From Paenibacillus sedimenti (GTDB lineage Bacteria > Bacillota > Bacilli > Paenibacillales > NBRC-103111), in the NCBI RefSeq assembly GCF_014534655.1, contig NZ_JACVVD010000002.1:682001-746000 (forward strand): a stretch of DNA of 64,000 bases. The letters are read 5' to 3'. Made by a program: the position numbers and the translations under genes. Positions within the stretch are counted from its first letter, which is position 1. The number at the start of each line of letters is the position of its first letter. Positions 43,481-51,815 of the stretch are shown here, piece by piece. The notes below the pieces were generated by a model that saw nothing but the letters and a program-made list of their open reading frames with translations, searched no databases and was not told where the DNA came from.

Positions 43481-43954
43481 ATGAAAGCGGTGTTGGAAAT
43501 GGAATGGTTAGTTGTGATTCACGTATTATCGGCTATTATCGGTTTAGGGCCAGCCTATGCTTTTCCCTTCATACTGCGGAATACTTCTTCCGTCATTGAG
43601 ATGGAGAGAGCGCTTGGCTACGTCGCGCGGTTGGAAGTTTTTCCGAAGGTGTTCGGTACTCTTGCTATTCTTTCAGGTCTCTGTTTATTTTGGCTTGGTT
43701 CTTATGGTTCTTTCTTGCAAATTTGGATTATTGGGACACTAATCGTCTATATCGTTATTGAAGTTCTCATTATCGGGTTCCTGAACCCAAATGCTAAGAA
43801 GCTTCATGAATCGCTCTCCATGCCGGATAAGACTTCACATGGAGCGCCTCCCTCCTCTGTGACCTTGATGTATTTACGGGTTCGGAACCTTCATATGTGG
43901 GCATCGGTTCTTAGCATAATAATATTTATTCTGATGATCATCAAACCGCATTGA
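43481..43954 (+). CDS. DUF2269-like integral membrane protein
   Basis: About 157 aa with four hydrophobic helices (about 10-30, 52-72, 78-100 and 136-155). The features WLVVIHVLSAIIGLGPAY and a second His-containing helix (RNLHMWASVLSII) resemble the DUF2269 family. Function unknown. The start could be ATG 43481, which has no ribosome site, or ATG 43499, which has GGTGTTGGA upstream. It lies 69 bp after the LuxR-type gene in the same direction, so may be its target. Confidence 0.72.
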   Translation: MKAVLEMEWLVVIHVLSAIIGLGPAYAFPFILRNTSSVIEMERALGYVARLEVFPKVFGTLAILSGLCLFWLGSYGSFLQIWIIGTLIVYIVIEVLIIGFLNPNAKKLHESLSMPDKTSHGAPPSSVTLMYLRVRNLHMWASVLSIIIFILMIIKPH

Positions 43955-43971
43955 GGGGGATAATAGAATCT

Positions 43972-44778
43972 ATGATTAGCTCTCAGATGCAAAGCGAATA
44001 TTTGAGATGTCTTAAAATTGAGCCCCAAAAGCCAAGCATGGATTATCTGCGAAATTTGGTCAAGACCCATCTTGAACGTTTCCCATTCGAAAATATTAGC
44101 AAAATTCGCTATTATTTGCACCAATCTTATAACGGATTAGCCTGGCTGCCGGAGCTGGGAACATTTCTTAACAATTTCGCGGCCAAAGGGTTGGGAGGCA
44201 ATTGTTATATTTTAAACACGCACTTCGGCCGTTTGCTTCACTCATTAGGATATGAAGTGGATATCGTTAAAGCAACAGGCGGAAATACACACTTAGCACT
44301 TAAGGTTACATTGGAAAATCAATCCTATTACGCAGATGTCGGCTATGGAGCTCCATTGTTTGAACCGATATCCCTGAAGGAGCAGCCGCGGTTCACCCGA
44401 GAAGTGGAGATTACGAAGCTTGGCGTGCGGCAATTCATGATCGACCGTCGAATGAACGGTCAAAGTTTTGTTACGAAACAAATCGAATGGGAACCGGTTG
44501 GTCTTGAACATTTTGGTGAGGCTATAACAAATTCATTAAGAGATGAAGATGATAACCCGTTCATGCGAAGAATTGTAGCAACCGTATTTAAGCAAGATAC
44601 AGCTTATTCCGTAATGAATCAAAAATTGTTCATTAAAACGAATCAGGGAACGGAAGTGCATGAATATACACATAAAGGCGAGTGGCTGGATATGATGCTT
44701 GTTACTTTAGGCTTCGAGCCTTACGTCGTAGAGGAAGCACTTGAATTTCTTAGCGATCGAGGCATCCGATTCTGGTGA
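43972..44778 (+). CDS. Arylamine N-acetyltransferase
   Basis: Acetyl-CoA-dependent enzyme acetylating arylamines or related amines, 268 aa. The catalytic triad is visible: Cys in GLGGNCYILN (about 74; the usual RGG is LGG here), His in GNTHLAL (about 110) and Asp in YYADVGYGAP (about 125). The N-terminal helical region PFENISK is also conserved. GAGGGGG lies 12-13 bp before the ATG. It follows the DUF2269 gene by 17 bp, so they are probably co-transcribed. The C-terminus is normal length. Confidence 0.9.
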   Translation: MISSQMQSEYLRCLKIEPQKPSMDYLRNLVKTHLERFPFENISKIRYYLHQSYNGLAWLPELGTFLNNFAAKGLGGNCYILNTHFGRLLHSLGYEVDIVKATGGNTHLALKVTLENQSYYADVGYGAPLFEPISLKEQPRFTREVEITKLGVRQFMIDRRMNGQSFVTKQIEWEPVGLEHFGEAITNSLRDEDDNPFMRRIVATVFKQDTAYSVMNQKLFIKTNQGTEVHEYTHKGEWLDMMLVTLGFEPYVVEEALEFLSDRGIRFW

Positions 44779-44796
44779 AACTCCAATCTGTCTGTA

Positions 44797-44835
44797 AATC
44801 AAAAAGAGCGCCCATTGCGGGTGCTCTTTTTGATT
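44797..44835. terminator. Bidirectional terminator between the acetyltransferase and CuA lipoprotein genes
   Basis: AATCAAAAAGAGC..CCC pairs with GGG..GCTCTTTTTGATT, nearly perfect, with runs of A and T on either side. Confidence 0.85.
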
Positions 44836-45208
44836 ATTCAACAATAAGAACTGATTTCATACTGGCATGACCTTGACCGCACATAATGGAACAAATAATA
44901 GGAAAGGAACCGGTCTTATCTGGTGTAAACGTGACGGTTTTCTTGCCGTTATCCAGACTTACTTTGAAGTCTTTGATCTGAGCGCCGTGCGTACCTTTTG
45001 CATTATCGAGCGTGATCGTCACGGGCTCCCCTTTTTTTACACGATATTCTTTTTGATCGAACTGCCAGTCGGTTGCTTTGAGTGTAACTTTTTGTCCGGA
45101 TGCCGCGGCCGTATCCGTCGATTGTGGTTCTGCGGAATTTTTACTACCGCATGCAGCTAATGCCATAGCCAAACTAATGCCCATTATAAGAACGAGTAGC
45201 TTTTTCAT
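44834..45208 (-). CDS. Stand-alone CuA-type cupredoxin lipoprotein
   Basis: A 124-aa lipoprotein. The signal ends in ALAAC (Cys at about residue 20), and a Ser/Thr/Ala linker leads to a cupredoxin domain (about 40-124). It ends with CSIMCGQGHASM, the CuA centre signature of cytochrome oxidase subunit II (CxxxCxxxHxxM), and has an upstream His in GTHGAQI, so all metal ligands of a dinuclear copper site are present. Subunit II membrane helices are absent. Likely a copper carrier or electron-transfer protein at the membrane surface. Start behind GGAGGGG. Confidence 0.88.
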   Translation of the reverse strand: MKKLLVLIMGISLAMALAACGSKNSAEPQSTDTAAASGQKVTLKATDWQFDQKEYRVKKGEPVTITLDNAKGTHGAQIKDFKVSLDNGKKTVTFTPDKTGSFPIICSIMCGQGHASMKSVLIVE

Positions 45209-45305
45209 TATACCCCTCCGTAATCATGATTCATACACAAGTATTGTACACGACCGATTCTAAAAAAGCAGTGACAAAGTAGTGAAATAAGAATGATTGC
45301 ATAAG

Positions 45306-45349
45306 AAAAGATCAGCCCGGCGATTGTACTCGCAGCGGACTGATCTTTT
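45306..45349 (-). terminator. Terminator of the YvlD-like gene
   Basis: AAAAGATCAG (45306-45315) pairs with CTGATCTTTT (45340-45349); on the minus strand it ends in a T-run. It is 12 bp beyond the stop codon. Confidence 0.75.
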
Positions 45350-45360
45350 GGGAGCTTTAG

Positions 45361-45729
45361 TTATCGATGACCATCTCTTCCAGTGACTCCATGTTCAAAA
45401 GGCGTCTTCACAGGAATAAACAAGTCGACGATCCCGATCACTAAAGCGGCTAAAATGGCACCTATCAAAGTTGTGGATACGTTGGTTACGATAAATTGAG
45501 CGACCCAAATGACAAGCGCACTCACTATAAAACCAACAATTCCTCTGCCAAAGGGAGTAATTCTTTTGCCGAAGATCCCTTCAATGATCCATGCGGCAAT
45601 TGCGATAACCAGTGCTAGGAAAAAAGCGCTCCAGAATCCGCCGACCTGAAAGCCTGGCACTAGCCAACTGACAAACATCAAAACCAAAGCTGATACAATA
45701 AACCTGACAAGATGTCCAAGAAGATTCAT
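45361..45729 (-). CDS. YvlD-type four-helix membrane protein (phage holin family 4 superfamily)
   Basis: A 122-aa protein with four hydrophobic helices (about 5-25, 29-50, 58-80 and 85-107), the PF04020 pattern often annotated as phage holin. In B. subtilis the homologue YvlD belongs to an envelope-stress operon, and no phage genes are nearby, so holin function is not implied. The ATG at 45729 follows AAAGGAGG; the longer open frame to 45870 has no ribosome site. Confidence 0.85.
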   Translation of the reverse strand: MNLLGHLVRFIVSALVLMFVSWLVPGFQVGGFWSAFFLALVIAIAAWIIEGIFGKRITPFGRGIVGFIVSALVIWVAQFIVTNVSTTLIGAILAALVIGIVDLFIPVKTPFEHGVTGRDGHR

Positions 45730-45945
45730 CCAGGATACCTCCTTTAATGGGTTCTTGCTGTACGGCGCTTGGTGTAATTTGAAGGTTTGCGACTCCTTTT
45801 GGCAGGACAAATAGGTGCACAGCTTAGTGTATCCGAAATCTTTGGAAATATGGGCGGTAGCATCTTCCATATAACGATTATCTCCGTAGCTAATCGAGTT
45901 GGCTTTGGTTTATAATATAGCGTAGAGAAAAGAGGTTGGAGACAG

Positions 45946-48309
45946 TTGAACAAGAAAATTATAAAAACATTAGAATACCAAAAGATTTTACATAAACTAG
46001 CTCATCACGCATCAACTTCCCTTGGTAAGGATGTTGTGGAGCAGCTGGAGCCAATCGGAGATTTCGAATTGGTCAAGCTTCGCTTGCAGGTCACTGACGA
46101 GGCAGTGAATGTAGAGAGGCTGAAGGGGAACGCTCCATTTGGCGGGATTAGGGACATTCGTGCTTCTCTGCATCGTGCGCGTATTGGCGGTATGTTGAAC
46201 CCTGCGGAATTGCTCGATATTTCAACGACGATGTTTGGATCACGGAGACTCAAGCGATTCGTTCTAGCGGTTCACGAAGAGTATGCGATTCCTATGCTGA
46301 AGGAACAAGTTGAACTGCTGACTGAGAACAAGCCACTCGAAGATAAGATTAACAGCTGTATTGATGAAAATGCGGTCGTTGTCGATAGCGCCAGTCCGGA
46401 ATTAGGACGTGTACGTAGTGAGCTCAGAACCGGCGAGGCAAGAGTACGTGAGCGTTTGGAGCAGATGATTCGCAATTCATCCGTGCAAAAGATGTTGCAA
46501 GACGTGCTAATAACAATCCGTAACGACCGTTACGTCATACCGGTGAAGGCAGAGTACCGTTCCAGTTTCGGCGGAATGATTCATGATCAATCCGCATCGG
46601 GTGCGACGTTATTTATCGAACCGGAGTCAATCGTTCAATTGAACAATAAAATTCGTGAGCTCAAGCTTAAAGAAGAAGTTGAGATTGAGAAGATTTTGCG
46701 CGCTCTTACCGGGCTTGTTGCTGAACAAGTGGATCTACTGGTATCGGATGTAGAACTGCTCGCACAGTTGGATTTTATTTTTGCGAAAGCCGGTTTGGCC
46801 AGGGAGCTGAAAGCGACACAACCGAGGTTGAATGATCGAGGATTTATTAAGATCAAACGAGGCCGACACCCGCTCATCGCGGCAGATGTGGTTGTACCTC
46901 TTGATTTGGAGTTAGGGAATAATAACACCCAAATTATCGTGACAGGACCTAACACCGGTGGTAAAACCGTATCGCTTAAAACAGTAGGCCTTCTGAGCTT
47001 GATGGCGATGTCCGGACTGTTCGTCCCCGCGGAGGAAGGAAGTCAGCTATGTGTCTTTGATGCCATTTATGCCGATATTGGCGATGAACAGAGTATTGAA
47101 CAGAACTTAAGTACGTTCTCCAGTCATATGACGAACATTATCAGCATATTGCGCGATATGACGCCAAAAAGCTTGGTGCTGCTCGATGAGCTCGGGGCGG
47201 GAACCGATCCGGCAGAGGGCTCGGCTTTGGCTATTTCGATTCTGGATTACATTCATCAAATAGGCTGCAGAATTATTGCCACAACCCATTATTCGGAACT
47301 GAAAGCTTATGCGTATCAAAAGCCGGGCACCATCAACGCCAGTATGGAGTTTGATGTGCAGACTTTAAGTCCGACGTACCGACTGCTTGTGGGCGTTCCT
47401 GGACGGAGTAATGCTTTTGCGATTGCGGAGCGGCTGGGCCTCTCACGCCGCATTATCGAACATGCGCGCGCTCAGGTAGGCGAGGAGGATCTGCGCGTTG
47501 AATCGATGATCGCGTCGCTCGAGGAGAACCGCCTGATCGCGGAAAGCGAGCGCCAAAGCGCAGAGCAGCTGCGGCGGGAGGCCGATGAGCTGCGCCGCAG
47601 CCTGGAGGCGCAGCAGGCCAAGTTCGACGAGCAGCGCGACAAGCTGCTCGAAAAAGCCGAGCGCGAAGCGCGCGAGGCTGTCTCCAAGGCGCGCCGCGAA
47701 GCGGACGAAGTCATCGCCGAGCTGCGGCGCATGGCGCAGGAGGAAGCCGGCGGGGTCAAGGACCACCGGCTGATCGAGGCACGCCGCCGGCTGGACCAGG
47801 CGGCGCCGGAGCTGCGCGAGAAACGCGAACCTCGCGCGGTCAAGAAGCGGCCTGAGCGGATCGAGGCCGGCGATGAAGTACGGGTCGTGAACCTCGGCCA
47901 GAAGGGTCACGTAGTGGAGATCGTCAGCAGCACGGAAGCGACCGTGCAGCTGGGTATCATGAAGATGAAGGTCAACATGTCTGACCTTGAGAAGATTGGC
48001 TCAGCGCCGCAGAAGAAGCCGGCGCAGCAGACCGCTACGACCGTCAAACGGTCGCGTGATGATAACATAAGGACCGAGCTGGATATGCGCGGCCTCAATC
48101 TGGAAGAAGCGCTCATCGAAGCGGATCGCTTCCTGGATGAGTCCTTCTTGGGCAATCTCGGCCAGGTATATCTCATCCATGGCAAAGGAACGGGCGTACT
48201 TCGTACAGGTATGCAAGATTACTTGCGCCGTCACAAACATGTAAAAAGCTACCGGATGGGTAACTACAACGAAGGCGGCGCCGGTGTCACAGTTGTCGAA
48301 TTGAAATAA
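45946..48309 (+). CDS. mutS2: MutS2 ATPase/endonuclease (ribosome-collision rescue or recombination suppressor)
   Basis: A 787-aa protein. Core domain to about 320, ATPase with Walker A GPNTGGKTVSLK (about 333-344), LLDELGAGTDP (Walker B) and TTHYSELKAYA; a long charged coiled coil (about 515-640); a KOW-like segment (RVVNLGQKGHVVEI) and a C-terminal Smr nuclease domain (LDMRGLNLEEAL ... HGKGTGVLR). B. subtilis MutS2 splits collided ribosomes. The TTG start at 45946 follows AGAGGTTGGAG. The coiled-coil part (47480-47960) is far richer in G and C than the flanks. The usual upstream neighbour polX is missing. Confidence 0.95.
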   Translation: MNKKIIKTLEYQKILHKLAHHASTSLGKDVVEQLEPIGDFELVKLRLQVTDEAVNVERLKGNAPFGGIRDIRASLHRARIGGMLNPAELLDISTTMFGSRRLKRFVLAVHEEYAIPMLKEQVELLTENKPLEDKINSCIDENAVVVDSASPELGRVRSELRTGEARVRERLEQMIRNSSVQKMLQDVLITIRNDRYVIPVKAEYRSSFGGMIHDQSASGATLFIEPESIVQLNNKIRELKLKEEVEIEKILRALTGLVAEQVDLLVSDVELLAQLDFIFAKAGLARELKATQPRLNDRGFIKIKRGRHPLIAADVVVPLDLELGNNNTQIIVTGPNTGGKTVSLKTVGLLSLMAMSGLFVPAEEGSQLCVFDAIYADIGDEQSIEQNLSTFSSHMTNIISILRDMTPKSLVLLDELGAGTDPAEGSALAISILDYIHQIGCRIIATTHYSELKAYAYQKPGTINASMEFDVQTLSPTYRLLVGVPGRSNAFAIAERLGLSRRIIEHARAQVGEEDLRVESMIASLEENRLIAESERQSAEQLRREADELRRSLEAQQAKFDEQRDKLLEKAEREAREAVSKARREADEVIAELRRMAQEEAGGVKDHRLIEARRRLDQAAPELREKREPRAVKKRPERIEAGDEVRVVNLGQKGHVVEIVSSTEATVQLGIMKMKVNMSDLEKIGSAPQKKPAQQTATTVKRSRDDNIRTELDMRGLNLEEALIEADRFLDESFLGNLGQVYLIHGKGTGVLRTGMQDYLRRHKHVKSYRMGNYNEGGAGVTVVELK

Positions 48310-48445
48310 CCTAATACAATTTTCTAATTATTTTGAAACCCCGTCTTTGCGATCACGTATGTAATGTGTGTAAGCACCGGTGAATATAAAAGAATTTGCA
48401 ACACCAATCCATAGACGATTTTCAAATATTAGGAGGAATTCACAA

Positions 48446-49123
48446 ATGGGAATTTTCAAAAGACTTCGTGATATGACAATGGCTTCGATCAACGACTTGC
48501 TGGACAAAGCAGAAGATCCTGTGAAAATGCTGAATCAATTTTTGCGCGACATGGAAGAAGACATTCTTGAGGCGGAATCTGCTGTAGCTAAGCAAATAGC
48601 CATCGAGAAAAAATTCAAACAGCAATACGAAGAGTCGGAAGAAATGGTTAATAAGCGTACCGAGCAAGCAATGAAAGCGTTGGAGAGCGGTAACGAAGAT
48701 TTGGCCCGCCGCGCACTGCAAGATAAAAAAGAGCATCAAGAGCGTTTCGACGAGCTGAAGCGTCAATACGATGTGGCGAAAACGAATGCTGACCAGCTTC
48801 GCAACCAATTAAGCGAAATGAAAGACGAGTTCAGCAAAATGAAAAACAAAAAAGATTTGTTGGTAGCTCGCGCCGAAACGGCGAAAGCGCAAAAACAAAT
48901 CAACCAAGCGATGTCCGGTTTCGGTACGGATAATGCGGCGAAAGGCTTCGATCGCATGAGCGAGAAAGTGCTTCAAATGGAAGCAGAAGCTCAAGCAAGC
49001 GGCGAAATCCGCGCCAAAAACCGCAGCCTCGACGACGAGCTGGATCAGCTTGGAAAGTCTGACGGCGTAGACGACGAATTAGCTGCACTCAAAGCAAAGC
49101 TTGCTGAAAAAAAACAATCCTAA
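48446..49123 (+). CDS. PspA/IM30 family protein
   Basis: Peripheral membrane stress protein of the ESCRT-III-like PspA family, 225 aa, almost entirely helical: MGIFKRLRDMTMASINDLLDKAEDPVKMLNQFLRDME at the N-terminus is the family signature and the membrane-binding amphipathic helix. It binds and remodels stressed membranes. The ATG at 48446 follows AGGAGGAATTC; the earlier ATG at 48380 has none. The next genes (DUF350, a 27-aa membrane peptide and a zinc-ribbon protein) are in the same direction, and a partly terminator-like hairpin lies between. Confidence 0.95.
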   Translation: MGIFKRLRDMTMASINDLLDKAEDPVKMLNQFLRDMEEDILEAESAVAKQIAIEKKFKQQYEESEEMVNKRTEQAMKALESGNEDLARRALQDKKEHQERFDELKRQYDVAKTNADQLRNQLSEMKDEFSKMKNKKDLLVARAETAKAQKQINQAMSGFGTDNAAKGFDRMSEKVLQMEAEAQASGEIRAKNRSLDDELDQLGKSDGVDDELAALKAKLAEKKQS

Positions 49124-49148
49124 TGTTATACTAATGTATATACCTGCG

Positions 49149-49173
49149 AGAGACTGAGACAAACTCAGTCTCT
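49149..49173 (+). terminator. Hairpin between pspA and the DUF350 gene
   Basis: AGAGACTGAG (49149-49158) and CTCAGTCTCT (49164-49173), a perfect 10-bp stem and ACAAA loop. There is no T-run, so it may act as an RNA-processing or attenuating hairpin and not a full terminator. Confidence 0.55.
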
Positions 49174-49244
49174 TCTACCATATATAGGGATCTTTAAACG
49201 ATGTTTAAAGTCTCACCTTGTGTAGAGGAAAGGCAGGAGTCGAT

Positions 49245-49664
49245 ATGAACGAAGAGGTGGATGTATTGCTCAGTAACCCGTATTTAGCTACACTTGCGTT
49301 TTTTGCAGTGGCCGTTATCGCGCTTGTGGTGTTCCTGACGATTTTCGAGTTAGTCACCAAATATGACGATTGGGCAGAGATCAAAAAAGGGAATTTATCC
49401 GTAGCGATGGCTACGGGGGGCAAAATTTTCGGTATATGCAACCTATTCCGGTTTGCCATATTGAACAATGACACAATGATTCATTCGCTTATCTGGGCAG
49501 GATACGGTTTTCTGTTATTGCTTGTGGCTTATTTTATCTTTGAATTTTTAACGCCTTATTTTAAAATTGATGAAGAAATACGAAAAGACAACAAAGCCGT
49601 AGGTCTCCTTTCGATGATGATATCGATCTCGCTGTCCTATGTGGTAGGAGCCTGCGTAACCTAG
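49245..49664 (+). CDS. DUF350 membrane protein
   Basis: A 139-aa protein with four membrane helices in the DUF350 pattern (YjfL-like): two helix pairs with KKGNLSVAMATGGKIFGI near residue 45 and the second repeat RKDNKAVGLLSMMISISLSYVVG near the C-terminus. Function unknown, but DUF350 proteins are repeatedly encoded beside PspA in bacteria, in line with envelope stress. GGCAGGAG precedes the ATG at 49245. It is 121 bp downstream of pspA. Confidence 0.88.
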   Translation: MNEEVDVLLSNPYLATLAFFAVAVIALVVFLTIFELVTKYDDWAEIKKGNLSVAMATGGKIFGICNLFRFAILNNDTMIHSLIWAGYGFLLLLVAYFIFEFLTPYFKIDEEIRKDNKAVGLLSMMISISLSYVVGACVT

Positions 49665-49718
49665 TATCGTCGTTTACAATGATACTGCATCCATACTTAA
49701 TCGTGGGGGCTTGAACGA

Positions 49719-49802
49719 ATGAAATACCTGTGGGGTACCTTGTTTGCTATTGCATTTGTATTTATGGCGGCAGGGGTTTATTATGTATTGAAGTATGCAT
49801 GA
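49719..49802 (+). CDS. 27-aa membrane peptide
   Basis: Reads MKYLWGTLFAIAFVFMAAGVYYVLKYA: one membrane helix with a short charged end on each side. ATG behind GTGGGGGC, 54 bp after the DUF350 gene and 20 bp before the zinc-ribbon gene. Too short for standard gene calling, but spacing and hydrophobicity argue for a real small membrane protein in the pspA operon. Confidence 0.6.
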   Translation: MKYLWGTLFAIAFVFMAAGVYYVLKYA

Positions 49803-49822
49803 ATCATGTGGAGGATTAGGAA

Positions 49823-50317
49823 ATGAGTACCAATGAGGAAGTCGTTTGTCCCTGGTGCCAGACGGAGATTGTTTGGGATCCGGAAATTGGACCTGAAGAC
49901 GAATGTCCGCACTGCTTTAACGAATTGAATGATTACCGCAGTATTCAGCTGACGGTCAAGCAAACAGGTCAACCGCTCCGTTTCCAGGAAGATTTGGAGC
50001 AGGGCGAGGATTTATCTGTAGCATGGGATGATTCAGATGAGCCGCTGGACAGCTATGGGGAAGCAATTCAGCGCATTACCGATGAACAAGAAGAAGCTCC
50101 GGAGTGCTCGGGCTGTCACGAATTTATGCTGCTGGCCGGCAATGAGGTTATCAGCGAGAACTCCTTTATACCACACATCCCGAAAACATTAGGCAGCGCC
50201 TTTTTAACAGGTCCGATAACGCTTAACGTTTATGTCTGCCCGTCCTGTTTTAAAGTGGAAAAAATTCTATCCGATACCGATCGCTTATTGATGGTAGAAC
50301 GAATCAAAGAGGAATAG
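49823..50317 (+). CDS. Double zinc-ribbon protein
   Basis: A 164-aa acidic cytoplasmic protein. The N-terminal ribbon is CPWC-x16-CPHC (residues 9-31), the C-terminal one is CSGC (about 95-98) with CPSC (about 143-146). The middle is acidic (DDSDEPLDS, EQEEAP). No family I can name; possibly an adaptor or chaperone-like protein working with the PspA-DUF350 pair. GTGGAGGATTAGG precedes the ATG. A terminator follows closely, so it ends the operon. Confidence 0.78.
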   Translation: MSTNEEVVCPWCQTEIVWDPEIGPEDECPHCFNELNDYRSIQLTVKQTGQPLRFQEDLEQGEDLSVAWDDSDEPLDSYGEAIQRITDEQEEAPECSGCHEFMLLAGNEVISENSFIPHIPKTLGSAFLTGPITLNVYVCPSCFKVEKILSDTDRLLMVERIKEE

Positions 50318-50323
50318 TTTAGA

Positions 50324-50353
50324 AGCCGAATCCGTCTGCGGGTTCGGTTTTTT
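50324..50353 (+). terminator. Terminator of the pspA-zinc-ribbon operon
   Basis: AGCCGAATCC (50324-50333) pairs with GG(G)TTCGGTTT (50340-50350), followed by T (50348-50353). Confidence 0.78.
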
Positions 50354-50433
50354 CTATGCACGTCATATTTTCACCTGATTGGGGAAGCTTAACAAGAGCT
50401 ATTTTCAATCCCAGGGGAAAGGTGAGGAGCAGC

Positions 50434-51750
50434 ATGCTGCAAGGTCAGAGCGGACAGCGGGTTCATCCAGGGCGGGTGAAGGATTCGTCCAAAGGCAACT
50501 ACTTTGAAGGTCGCGGTCGTGGAATTGATGCGGCTAAGAAACAAGGTAAACAAAAAAGGAGGCTTGATTCCCAAACCATTTTACTATTGGTCGTTCAGAT
50601 GCTATTCAGTATTGCGAATGCACTATCAGGCACCTTTGTAGGTGTGTATTTGTGGAAGGCTAAAAATGACTACGCTTTAATCGGCTGGTTTACATTGTCA
50701 ACTCATTTAACGATGGCCGTCACGTTCTGGTTAGCGGGCAAATGGGTAAAAGAGCACAATAAAATGAACTGCCTACGCGCAGGCGTGGCGGTTTCGGCGT
50801 GTTTTTATATGCTAGTTCTATTGCTTGGAAGCAACAGTTATCATTATTTTGTCGGTCTTGGAATGGTGCAGGGCATATCGTCCGGCTTCTTCTGGCTCGC
50901 TTTTAACGTCGTATACTTTGAAGTAACGAATCCGGACAACCGGGATCGATTTAATGGCTGGGCGGGACTTTTGGGATCAGGAGCGGGTATTTTGGCGCCT
51001 TGGATTTCGGGGATGCTCATCGTCGGACTCGGTGACGTTACCGGATATCGGCTCATCTTCTCGATTTCGTTAGGTATCTTTGTTCTTGGTGTTATCGTCA
51101 GCTTCTTTCTGAAAAAGAGGAAGATACAGGGAACCTACGAATGGTTTCTTCCTGTTCGCTGCCTGAAACAAGCGGAAACGCCATGGAAGCGAGTTTTTCT
51201 GGCTTTGGTAGCGCAGGGCTTTCGAGAAGGGGTGTTTGGCTTCATGATCGGTCTTTTGGTCTACATTGCAACAGCCAGTGAGGCGAGCTTAGGAAGGTTT
51301 ATACTCATCACTTCAACAGTATCCTTGATCTCTTTTTGGATGGTGGGAAAGTTTATCAAACCACGTTTGCGTAAAGGTACTATGCTTGTAGGCGCAATTA
51401 TGATAGTTGCTGTCATCGTTCCATTTTTCTGGAAAATGAATTATACCACTCTGCTCATATTCGGTATAGGTGCGGCATTGTTTCTTCCTTTGTACTCAGT
51501 ACCTATGGTTTCAGCTGTATTTGACCTTATCGGTGCAAACGAGTCTAGCGCGAAGCAGCGGGAAGAGTATGTCGTTCTCCGAGAGCTTGGGTTGAATACA
51601 GGTCGCGTGCTCGGCGTTCTGCTTTTCATCAGTGTGGTATCTTGGAGCACAGCACCTTTGGTATTAACTGTGCTGCTTCTGCTCATTGGCAGTTCCTCGC
51701 TGGTCAGTTGGTTCTTCATGCGCAAGCAGCTGACCCTAGCGAAACCTTGA
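50434..51750 (+). CDS. MFS transporter
   Basis: Major facilitator with 12 hydrophobic helices, 438 aa from the chosen start. The N-terminal 50 residues are a basic cytoplasmic tail (GQRVHPGRVKDSSKGNYFEGRG) with helices from about residue 50. Reminiscent of bacterial YfiS/YqgE-type exporters (FVGVYLWKAKNDYALIGWFT). ATG 50434 follows GGTGAGGAG; the open frame from 50356 overlaps the preceding terminator. Substrate unknown. Confidence 0.88.
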   Translation: MLQGQSGQRVHPGRVKDSSKGNYFEGRGRGIDAAKKQGKQKRRLDSQTILLLVVQMLFSIANALSGTFVGVYLWKAKNDYALIGWFTLSTHLTMAVTFWLAGKWVKEHNKMNCLRAGVAVSACFYMLVLLLGSNSYHYFVGLGMVQGISSGFFWLAFNVVYFEVTNPDNRDRFNGWAGLLGSGAGILAPWISGMLIVGLGDVTGYRLIFSISLGIFVLGVIVSFFLKKRKIQGTYEWFLPVRCLKQAETPWKRVFLALVAQGFREGVFGFMIGLLVYIATASEASLGRFILITSTVSLISFWMVGKFIKPRLRKGTMLVGAIMIVAVIVPFFWKMNYTTLLIFGIGAALFLPLYSVPMVSAVFDLIGANESSAKQREEYVVLRELGLNTGRVLGVLLFISVVSWSTAPLVLTVLLLLIGSSSLVSWFFMRKQLTLAKP

Positions 51751-51815
51751 CATTCAAGAGATATCCGATAAAAATGTGGATATAAGTATTGCATTGGGAA
51801 AAGGAGGGGAAACCC

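Noticed and set aside
45361-45729. Phage holin and prophage remnant
   Set aside because: Only the family name suggests it; no other phage gene is nearby and YvlD-type proteins are chromosomal.
45730-45870. N-terminal extension of the YvlD-like protein
   Set aside because: AAAGGAGG lies just before the internal ATG at 45729; the extension is polar and unlike the family.
47443-47910. 155-aa minus ORF opposite the mutS2 coiled coil
   Set aside because: Shadow created by GC-rich Glu/Arg/Ala codons.
50356-50433. Longer start for the MFS transporter
   Set aside because: The ATG at 50356 abuts the preceding terminator and has no ribosome site, while ATG 50434 has one.
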